Positions 1 through 5,535 of a stretch of DNA of 6,786 bases are shown here, one piece after another. How positions within the stretch are numbered: position 1 is the stretch's first letter; each line of letters begins with the position of its first letter. The stretch comes from CAZSNT01 sp964607765 (lineage in GTDB: Bacteria > Verrucomicrobiota > Lentisphaeria > Oligosphaerales > JABHEG01), in NCBI GenBank assembly GCA_964607765.1, contig CAZSNT010000293.1, positions 1 through 6,786 of the forward strand. The letters run 5' to 3'. The notes under the pieces are model-generated. The model was not told where the DNA came from, ran no database searches, and worked only from the letters and a program-made list of their open reading frames with translations. The position numbers were made by a program, and so were the translations under genes.

Positions 1-159
1 GTCCTCGATGGCCTTCTGAATGTCCGACCACAGCGGATCGCCGCCGCGCAGCTCGCGCGAGTCGACCCACACATCCTGCTCAAGGTCGCCGAGCGCCTGC
101 CGGAGCTCGCGCACGAAGTCGTCGTCCTGCGAACTGTGGGAGATGAACAGCTTGCTCAT
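1..159 (-). CDS. TIR-domain protein, N-terminal part (gene continues past the left edge)
   Basis: Only the first 53 codons are in the window and they stay open to base 1. The protein starts MSKLFISHSSQDDDFVREL, which is the first beta strand and box 1 of a bacterial TIR domain (Phe/Ile-Ser-His-Ser-Ser followed by an Asp run). Residues 29-52 (DVWVDSRELRGGDPLW and on into IQKAIE) fit the second strand and following loop and helix. The ATG at 159-157 is preceded by GGAGGA at 177-172 with a 12-base gap, slightly long but the best site available. Bacterial TIR domains commonly cleave NAD+ or make cyclic ADP-ribose signals in phage defence (Thoeris and related systems), or act as adaptors. The catalytic Glu lies later in the domain, outside this window, so activity cannot be judged. 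The downstream domains, which would tell the system type, are also outside. It is divergent from the sulfatase gene and has no visible functional link with it. TIR identity is fairly sure; the defence role is inferred. Confidence 0.85.
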   Translation of the reverse strand, partial: MSKLFISHSSQDDDFVRELRQALGDLEQDVWVDSRELRGGDPLWSDIQKAIED

Positions 160-241
160 GCCGGTCTCAATTCCTCCGCTTCCAACGAGAATCCGAGCCA
201 TACCGCGATCCCGAGAGTCCGATGTGCGTCTTGCCACCCCG

Positions 242-266
242 TAGGCTGGGTGGAGACCCACGCCTA
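242..266 (-). repeat. Hairpin at the predicted 5' end of the TIR leader
   Basis: TAGGC-TGGGT (242-251), loop GGAG, then ACCCA, a one-base bulge, and GCCTA (262-266) form a ten-pair stem with a single bulged C at 261. It lies immediately downstream of the candidate -10 box of the TIR gene, so on the minus strand it would begin almost at the first transcribed base. It could be an operator, a 5' stabilising hairpin of the mRNA, or a copy of a dispersed palindromic repeat. No U-run follows it in either direction, so it is not a typical intrinsic terminator. Confidence 0.6.
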
Positions 267-267
267 T

Positions 268-295
268 AGTCTACTTCCTCCTCTCGCGGCGTCAA
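268..295 (-). promoter_or_regulatory. Candidate sigma70-like promoter of the TIR gene
   Basis: Reading the minus strand, TTGACG (295-290) matches five of six bases of a -35 box and TAGACT (273-268) four of six of a -10 box, with a 16-base spacer. The predicted start of transcription is near 261, giving a leader of about 100 bases before the TIR ATG at 159. This is a motif match only. In a GC-rich genome of this kind the promoter consensus may differ. Confidence 0.4.
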
Positions 296-320
296 GCGTT
301 TCTGTCCCGAACGAGCGCCT

Positions 321-479
321 CTGGCGCCAGGGCTCTGATTCGCCGTACGGCGAACGCCTATCCACTTCGCCTCGTCCTCGAGGCCACCTGGGGCGGGGAC
401 GCCCCAAAGCGGATCGGTCGCACGTCAGAGCCATGCGACCAGAATCAGTTTTCGTCGTCTTCGGGAGTGCCGAAGGCAC
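321..479. repeat. Cluster of inverted repeats in the divergent intergenic region
   Basis: Five separate perfect inverted repeats follow each other within 160 bases. They are a 10-bp palindrome CTGGCGCCAG (321-330); a 16-bp palindrome TTCGCCGTACGGCGAA (339-354); a 7-bp stem TGGGGCG/CGCCCCA with a GGGA tetraloop (389-406); a 7-bp stem GGTCGCA/TGCGACC with an 11-base loop (416-440); and a 6-bp stem CTTCGG/CCGAAG with a 5-base loop (459-475). The last competes with an overlapping 4-bp stem GTGC/GCAC (467-479). No open reading frame here looks coding. The stretch could be a run of short palindromic repeats, a decayed mobile element, or a structured RNA. None is followed by a T-run. I do not recognise a known RNA family. 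Confidence 0.5.
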
Positions 480-521
480 ATGAGGGACTGCTCCGAAGAG
501 ACAGCGTTCGCGTCCGCATTC

Positions 522-547
522 GGGGACACCATGATCATGGTGTCCCC
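522..547. repeat. Perfect 26-bp palindrome, REP-like or operator
   Basis: The sequence reads GGGGACACCATGA on each strand, meeting at the centre between 534 and 535, so all 13 pairs match without a loop. It ends 12 bases upstream of the candidate -35 box of the sulfatase gene. The half-site begins with GGGGACAC and is preceded by ATTC, which resembles the GGGGACAC-type palindromes found near REP-associated tyrosine transposases in other bacteria. That likeness is from memory, not from a search. No transposase gene is in the window. The alternative is an operator for a dimeric transcription factor controlling the sulfatase. Which of the two applies cannot be decided from a single copy. Confidence 0.6.
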
Positions 548-558
548 TCCCCCCGCCA

Positions 559-586
559 TTGACATGGACAGGTCTGGAGATATCAT
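559..586 (+). promoter_or_regulatory. Candidate sigma70-like promoter of the sulfatase gene
   Basis: A perfect -35 box TTGACA (559-564) is followed after 16 bases by TATCAT (581-586), five of six matches to the -10 box. Transcription would start near 593, leaving a leader of about 50 bases to the ATG at 643. The 26-bp palindrome ends just upstream, at about -46 relative to that start, a place where activators often bind. The long version of the reading frame would use the TTG inside this -35 box as start codon, which argues for the downstream ATG. Confidence 0.55.
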
Positions 587-630
587 CACGGCCGTTCGGC
601 CCGCGGTCGTCGTGGCCGGAAGGTCTATAT

Positions 631-642
631 GGAGAACCCCAG
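631..642 (+). promoter_or_regulatory. Ribosome binding site that selects the sulfatase start
   Basis: GGAGA at 631-635 precedes the ATG at 643 by 7 bases, a good Shine-Dalgarno fit. It supports the ATG at 643 over the in-frame TTG at 559, and the protein starting at 643 begins with a signal-peptide-like stretch. Confidence 0.6.
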
Positions 643-2979
643 ATGAAACACCTCCCATTGCTCTGCTGCTTCGTGTCGATCATGCCCGCCGCGTTTCCGC
701 GGTCCATCAGTGTGAACCTGCACGGAACGGGCAGCGGCCAGATCAAGGACGGGCAGTTTGCCGGCCTCGTTCCCGTTGACGGGCGACACTGGAACCACAT
801 CGGCTTCCGGCAGAGGAACATCAAGGGCGCCGACGCACAGAAGGAGGTTTGGCTGCGCGATGACCAGGGGAACCCCAAGGCGGCGCGGTTCATCTCGACC
901 CTCGCTTCCGCGTACGTCGGTCTGTCCGGTGCCTCCGCCCCTCAGAACAGACGGGGGCATCAAGCCCTGATGTACTCGTATCTCTCCTTCACCCGCAGGA
1001 TAGACAAAGGCCACCTTCGTTGCTCCGATCTTGACCCGTCTCTTGCCCAAGGCGGCTACGATCTGTACGTCTATTTCGACACGGACAACGCCAATCGCAT
1101 CCACACCGTGACCCTGACGCCGAACAACAGCGAAGCCCGGTCCATCCGGGGCAAGGACTCGGGGACCTTTGCCGGGACCTTTGTCGAAGCGGCCGGGCCC
1201 GGAACCTACGCAAACCTGGCGGTGTTCCGCAAGCTGACGGCGACGGCCTTTACCCTCGACATGGCCTCGTCGGCCGGGCGCGCGGCTGTGAATGGGTTCC
1301 AGATCGTCTCGTCCGATCATGTCTGCCCGCCGAGTATCGGAGGATTCCGGGCCAGTCGGCGTTACCTGACTGCGGCCGGGGAGGTCGCGCTGTCGTGGGA
1401 GACCGCCGGGGCCGACCGTGTCCAGATCCGTCCGGACGTGGCCCGGATTTCCGGCGATTCAGGCTCGACGCGTGTGGTCGTCAAGACGTCCACGACGTAC
1501 ACACTCAGCGTGAGTAATCGCGGGGGAACCGCGTCATCGTCCCTGCGCATCACCGTTGGCCCGCCACGCCCCAATATCCTCTTTTTCCTCGTCGACGATA
1601 TGGGATGGCAGGACACGTCGGAACCGTTCCACTACGACGCAGAGGATCGCCCGATCCTGACCGGCCTCAACAAACGGTACCGGACCCCGTCCATGGAACG
1701 CCTCGCCGACCAAGCGATGAAGTTCACCCGCGCCTACGTTTCCCCGGTATGCACCCCCACCCGGGTGTCGCTCATGACCGGCATGAACGCCACCCGCCAT
1801 CACGTCACGACCTGGACGTTCCCCAGCGTGCCCAAGAACACCGGGAGCAACCAGATCAAGCACCTCGGCGACCCGGATTGGCGGAAAGCCGGAATGGACA
1901 AGTCCGACATACCCCTGCCTCAGTTGCTCCGCGATCTGGGCTATCGGACCATCCATGCGGGCAAGGCGCATTTCGCGCCCAACGGCACGTTCGGCGGCAA
2001 TCCGTGCGACATCGGGTTCGACGTCAACATCGCCGGACACGGCGCGGGCCTCCCCGGCTCCTATTACGGAACCGCCGATTTCGGCCGTGGCATGTGGCAT
2101 GTGCCCGGCCTCGAGAAGTACCATGGGAAGGACATCTTCCTCACCGAGGCCCTGACGTTGGAGATGAAGGACGCCATCACCCGATCGGTCAAAGCCGGTC
2201 AGCCCTTCTTCGCCTATATGTCACACTACGCGGTGCACGGCCCTTTCCTGCTCGACTCTCGCTTTGCCGGCAACTACCCCGAACTGGAGGGGCGCGCCAA
2301 AGCCCATGCAACCCTCGTCGAAGGGATGGACAAATCCCTGGGCGACCTCATGGATCACCTCGAAACGCTTGGCGTGGCAGAGAACACGCTGGTGATCTTC
2401 CTGTCCGACAACGGCGGCGTTGCACCCATCAAGAACGGCAGCGCACCGCTGCGCGGCAAGAAGGGACACCGCCACGAAGGCGGGGTGAGAGTGCCGCTGA
2501 TGATTGGCTGGGGCAAACTGAACCCGGAGAATCTGTTTCAGAAGAAGCTGACCATCCAGCCTGAGACCCGATGCCACAACCTGGTCGCCGGCTATGATCT
2601 GTTTCCCACCCTGATCAACGTTGCCGGCGGCTCACTCGCGCATCGCGTGGACGGCCACGACCTCACCCCGTACCTCCTCGGCAAGCCCGGCATCCACCGT
2701 CCCGAAGAGCTCGTCACCCATTTCCCGCACGGCCACAACCACGATCACTACTCGACCTATCACCAGGGAGACTGGAAACTCATCCACAACTACGGCGACG
2801 GAAGCTACGAGCTCTACAACCTGGCAGACGACCTATCCGAAGCCAACGACCTGGCCCAGGCGCGCCCGGGCAAGGTGCGGGAGATGGCCAAAGCCATGGC
2901 CCGCGAGCTCGAGCGCACCGACGCGCAGTACTCTGTCAACTTGAAGACCGGCGAGCCCCAACGCCCCATCGTCCCCTGA
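643..2979 (+). CDS. Exported Cys-type sulfatase with N-terminal beta-sandwich and Ig-like domains
   Basis: A 778-residue protein predicted to remove sulfate esters from a polysaccharide outside the cytoplasm. Residues 1-20 (MKHLPLLCCFVSIMPAAF) form a short signal peptide. Residues about 22-223 form an all-beta region (SVNL...; YDLYVYFDTDN; VNGFQIVS) like beta-sandwich modules of secreted PVC proteins. Residues about 229-304 are Ig-like (VALSWETAGADRVQI, then TTYTLSVSNRGGTASSSL). The sulfatase domain starts at RPNILFFLVDDMGWQD, with metal-binding Asp318 and Asp319. The formylglycine motif CTPTR has the modified Cys at 370, Pro372 and Arg374. LSDNGG (587-592) carries the second metal-ligand pair Asp589-Asn590, and GKKGHRHEGG near 605-614 is the conserved Lys/His region. 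WKLIHNY and ELYNLADD close the domain. Typical family members have 450-550 residues, so the roughly 300-residue N-terminal extension is unusual. As a Cys-type enzyme it needs maturation by FGE or an anaerobic sulfatase-maturating enzyme. The family (S1, type I sulfatase) is sure; the substrate is unknown. Confidence 0.95.
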   Translation: MKHLPLLCCFVSIMPAAFPRSISVNLHGTGSGQIKDGQFAGLVPVDGRHWNHIGFRQRNIKGADAQKEVWLRDDQGNPKAARFISTLASAYVGLSGASAPQNRRGHQALMYSYLSFTRRIDKGHLRCSDLDPSLAQGGYDLYVYFDTDNANRIHTVTLTPNNSEARSIRGKDSGTFAGTFVEAAGPGTYANLAVFRKLTATAFTLDMASSAGRAAVNGFQIVSSDHVCPPSIGGFRASRRYLTAAGEVALSWETAGADRVQIRPDVARISGDSGSTRVVVKTSTTYTLSVSNRGGTASSSLRITVGPPRPNILFFLVDDMGWQDTSEPFHYDAEDRPILTGLNKRYRTPSMERLADQAMKFTRAYVSPVCTPTRVSLMTGMNATRHHVTTWTFPSVPKNTGSNQIKHLGDPDWRKAGMDKSDIPLPQLLRDLGYRTIHAGKAHFAPNGTFGGNPCDIGFDVNIAGHGAGLPGSYYGTADFGRGMWHVPGLEKYHGKDIFLTEALTLEMKDAITRSVKAGQPFFAYMSHYAVHGPFLLDSRFAGNYPELEGRAKAHATLVEGMDKSLGDLMDHLETLGVAENTLVIFLSDNGGVAPIKNGSAPLRGKKGHRHEGGVRVPLMIGWGKLNPENLFQKKLTIQPETRCHNLVAGYDLFPTLINVAGGSLAHRVDGHDLTPYLLGKPGIHRPEELVTHFPHGHNHDHYSTYHQGDWKLIHNYGDGSYELYNLADDLSEANDLAQARPGKVREMAKAMARELERTDAQYSVNLKTGEPQRPIVP

Positions 2980-3202
2980 GTCTCAGCGGCCCGATGTGCG
3001 GGGTGATTGCCTTCGAGGCGAGATGATCAGGGCAACGGTGCGCGACGGGGGAAGGGAAGACGGCTGGATCGGCAACTCGCCAAGCTCGAAGCCAAGCTAC
3101 GCCAGGAGTTGCAGGTTGAGGCCCCATCTTCCCTCGTGCGCATCAGAGGTCGGCCACACGGGCTCTGTCGCGGAGAGGGCGCTACGTGGCCGAGGGTCCG
3201 GT
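2980..3202. other. Convergent intergenic region without a clear gene or terminator
   Basis: This gap separates the stops of the sulfatase (plus) and the lyase fusion (minus). It contains a 7-bp inverted repeat CGGCCAC (3151-3157) and GTGGCCG (3186-3192) with a 28-base loop, and a small hairpin around GCCTTCGAGGC. Neither has a T-run on either strand, so no intrinsic terminator can be claimed. One plus-strand frame reads as a short helix-like stretch (LDRQLAKLEAKLRQEL) near 3064-3111 but has only a TTG start and no ribosome binding site. Confidence 0.4.
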
Positions 3203-5521
3203 CTATCTCGCCGGCGTACGTGGCGAGCCGATCGTGCGGGGCGCTGCCCGCCGTAGGCGGAGGCCCATGTCGCATCCGCTGTAGTGTGGCCGGTGGTGCA
3301 AGGCCCGGCGCCTGGGGTGGAGAACCTCAGCATGCCAGGACCGGAAGTACCCACCGCATGCCACGCGGCATGAGTGGCGGCCCGGCCCGCTGGGCCCCAT
3401 CGGGTCGGTCTTCGTCGGGTTGTCCTCGTAGTAGTAATAGTTGAAATCGTACCACTCGTGGCACCACTCCCGCACGTTGCCGGCCATGTCGTAGAGACCA
3501 TAGGGGTTGGGCTTCATCCGGCCAACAGCCTGCGGTGCCGCGGGCGATCGCCTGCCCGCGGGGTGGTTGTCCTTGCCGCGCAGTGAGGCGACGCACCAGG
3601 CGTATTCGGACACGCGCCACTTGTCGTCTCCGAACCCGTAGCCCGAATCCGTCCCGCCACGAGCGGCCCAGTCCCATTCAGCGCGAGTCGGCAGGCGATA
3701 GCTCCGGACGCCACACGCGCTCAAGCGCCGAACGAACTCCAGCGCGTCCACATGGGTGATGTAGTTTGCCGGGCATTGGGGCGTCTCGCCTGCTCCCGGC
3801 AGGTTCGCCCAGGGGCGCGTGCCCATCACCGCCTCCCACTGCGCCTGCGTGATCTCGCACGCGCTGAGCTCAAAGGGCTTGGTCAGCTTCACCCTTGACC
3901 TGAAGACCGTGAACTCGTTGGCAGGGAGCGGGATTCTGACGAATGTGACGCCCAGGACGTCGGCCACTTCCCTGCGGCTCTCGCGGACGCGGGCGAGCAG
4001 CGCGTTGAGGCTGTCTTCTGTGGCGTGGCATTTCTTGAGTTCGGCGACCCGCTCGAACCCGATCCGGCGCGCGGCCTCGCCTCGGATGCGGTGATTGCCT
4101 GATTGGATCGACGCCGGCTGATGCGGCACGGGCGCGCCGGTGTCGGGCCTAGCTGGGTCGGTCTGGTTGAGGAACTCCTCAACGTTGGTGTAGCCGTCGC
4201 GGTCCGCGTCTTTCGGCCCGTCGGACGCGTCCTTCGGGTTGAAGCCGTATCGCTTCTCCCAGGCGTCTGGCATGGCGTCGTGGTCTGAGTCCGGCAGCGG
4301 GGGCGTTGCCGCGTAGCTTGGCCAGCCGCCGACCTCATGCTGCGAGTCGATGATACGGCCCGACGCGGCGAGCACCTCCGCGACGATGCGCGCGTCCACG
4401 ACGTCGCGAACCGGGCGCGTGCAGCCAGCGTGCCGCAGCACACTCTCATAGGCCTGCGCAGCCGGTTCCGTGGAGACCGCGGGCGCCTCGGCCGGCTCGG
4501 ACAATCTCAGGGCTCGGGGAGCCGTCCGACCTCCGCGGCCGATTGGGCTGCCGACCACCAGCCAGTCGTCCTTCTCCTCTGCGGCCATCCCGGGCCAGAT
4601 GTTGTCCCTGACATAGACCTTTGTGCGTCTGTCGTGGCCGAAGATCTCCAGACCGCGCGGCGTGGCCTTGGCGCCGTTTGGGCCGAGCTTGATGACGTTG
4701 CCGACGTAGTTCATGCGCAGAGCGCCGTGTACCTGGCCGCAGACATATTGGCCGTGGTTGTAGAGCACGTTGTTGACGAAGTCGAACACGCCCGGCGTTT
4801 CGCTCTTAGTGAAGTTGGCTTCGGGGTTGCGGCTGAGGTTGTGTGCGAACAGGCAGTGGTGAACGGATATCGAGACTTCCCGGTGGCCGACCACCAGCCC
4901 CTTGCCGTGCGGCCCCTTGGGGTGAAGGCTGTCGTCGAGCGGCTCGCTGATGATGCACCACTGGATGGTGACGTTGCGGTTGCGGCCCCAGTTCTGCACA
5001 TTCTCGTCGATGCCCCAACTGGCGGAGCAATGGTCAATGATGACATTGCATGCATCATCGCCCGAAAGCGCGATGCAATCGCGGTCTCCGGCACTGGGGC
5101 CGAGCGGATGGTCGCCGGGCCGCGAGCGTATGTAGCGGACGATGACGTCGTGGGCGTTGATGACCAGCATGCCCCGGCGCAGGCAGATGCCGTCGCCGGG
5201 TGCAGTCTGGCCTGCGATGGTGATGAAGGGCTCGCGCACGCGGACCGTGCCCTCGATGATGCCGCTGACGCGGAACACGACGATACGCGGGCCTTTGGCA
5301 TCGCACGCGGCCTGTAGGCTGCCGGGGCCTTTCGGATCGAGGTTCACGACTTCGATGACGCGGCCGCCGCGGCCCCCGGGGGTCATGGCGCCGAATCCCT
5401 CGGCCCCGGGGAACGCCGCCGGTGCGGCGTCCAACGCCGCGTTCGCATCCAAGAAAACCAGCAGCGCCACCGCGAGCGCGGCATACGACAGGCGGCCCCT
5501 CCGAGCGATCATCGACGGCAT
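3203..5521 (-). CDS. Exported PL1-type pectate lyase fused to a C-terminal FGE-like domain
   Basis: A 772-residue protein from the ATG at 5521. Residues 1-28 are a signal peptide (basic MIARRGRLS, hydrophobic AALAVALLVFL, cleavage near ANA). Residues about 37-310 are a right-handed beta-helix pectate lyase: FPGAEGFGAMTPGGRGG, GPRIVVFRVSGII, DHCSASWGIDE (163-173), SLHPKGPHGKG (198-208) and LSRNPEANF with probable catalytic Arg231. Such lyases cleave polygalacturonate by calcium-dependent beta-elimination. Residues 411-450 hold two acidic loops (DSDHDAMPDAWE, DADRDGYTNVEEF) of the calcium-binding spacer type that often ends these lyases. The protein continues instead into an FGE-fold domain (about 524-758) with LTKPFELSACEITQAQW, SYRLPTRAEWDWAARGGT and NPYGLYDMAGNVREW. 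The final segment is GGYFRSWHAEVLHPRRRA; relative to true FGE, the positions of the two catalytic cysteines are Ser728 and Val733. FGE activity is therefore unlikely, and binding or structural use is inferred. The gene is second in an operon after the BNR gene and converges on the sulfatase. An ATG at 5527 is the alternative start. Confidence 0.94.
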   Translation of the reverse strand: MPSMIARRGRLSYAALAVALLVFLDANAALDAAPAAFPGAEGFGAMTPGGRGGRVIEVVNLDPKGPGSLQAACDAKGPRIVVFRVSGIIEGTVRVREPFITIAGQTAPGDGICLRRGMLVINAHDVIVRYIRSRPGDHPLGPSAGDRDCIALSGDDACNVIIDHCSASWGIDENVQNWGRNRNVTIQWCIISEPLDDSLHPKGPHGKGLVVGHREVSISVHHCLFAHNLSRNPEANFTKSETPGVFDFVNNVLYNHGQYVCGQVHGALRMNYVGNVIKLGPNGAKATPRGLEIFGHDRRTKVYVRDNIWPGMAAEEKDDWLVVGSPIGRGGRTAPRALRLSEPAEAPAVSTEPAAQAYESVLRHAGCTRPVRDVVDARIVAEVLAASGRIIDSQHEVGGWPSYAATPPLPDSDHDAMPDAWEKRYGFNPKDASDGPKDADRDGYTNVEEFLNQTDPARPDTGAPVPHQPASIQSGNHRIRGEAARRIGFERVAELKKCHATEDSLNALLARVRESRREVADVLGVTFVRIPLPANEFTVFRSRVKLTKPFELSACEITQAQWEAVMGTRPWANLPGAGETPQCPANYITHVDALEFVRRLSACGVRSYRLPTRAEWDWAARGGTDSGYGFGDDKWRVSEYAWCVASLRGKDNHPAGRRSPAAPQAVGRMKPNPYGLYDMAGNVREWCHEWYDFNYYYYEDNPTKTDPMGPSGPGRHSCRVACGGYFRSWHAEVLHPRRRALHHRPHYSGCDMGLRLRRAAPRTIGSPRTPAR

Positions 5522-5535
5522 CCTCATTGCTCCTC
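5519..5535 (-). promoter_or_regulatory. Coupled stop/start with ribosome binding site for the lyase fusion
   Basis: On the minus strand GAGGAG (5535-5530) lies inside the last two Glu codons of the BNR gene. Its TGA (5526-5524) overlaps the ATG at 5527 as ATGA. A second in-frame ATG follows at 5521-5519. The spacing from GAGGAG is only 2 bases to the first ATG but 8 bases to the second, so I chose 5521. Either choice means translation of the lyase is probably coupled to that of the BNR gene. Confidence 0.65.

Noticed and set aside
559..642. N-terminal extension of the sulfatase from a TTG start
   Set aside because: The TTG lies inside the best -35 box, has no ribosome binding site, and would bury the signal peptide; the ATG at 643 has both.
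643..672. Lipoprotein signal in the sulfatase (LLCC)
   Set aside because: The Cys pair is only 8-9 residues from the start and lacks the small residue expected before the lipidated Cys.
264..893. Minus-strand frame of 209 codons spanning the divergent region
   Set aside because: It runs through the inverted repeats and both promoter candidates and overlaps the sulfatase signal peptide region; the composition is shadow-like and no domain is seen.
1534..2124. Minus-strand frame of 196 codons
   Set aside because: Antisense shadow of the sulfatase catalytic core without motifs or start signals.
1605..2564. Plus-strand frame of 319 codons within the sulfatase gene
   Set aside because: Arg/Pro/His-rich out-of-frame translation overlapping the sulfatase catalytic core; no domain.
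3151..3192. Intrinsic terminator for the lyase operon
   Set aside because: The 7-bp stem has a 28-base loop and no T-run on the minus strand.
3007..3444. Plus-strand frame of 145 codons after the sulfatase
   Set aside because: TTG start without ribosome binding site, and most of it is antisense to the end of the lyase fusion gene.
3203..3500. Variable region of a diversity-generating retroelement at the end of the FGE-like domain
   Set aside because: The FGE/C-type-lectin fold is a known target of such elements, but no near-repeat template copy and no reverse transcriptase are present in the window.
4337..5317. Plus-strand frame of 326 codons
   Set aside because: It is antisense to the lyase part of the fusion gene, which has clear family motifs; it has no recognisable domain and is a typical GC-rich shadow frame.
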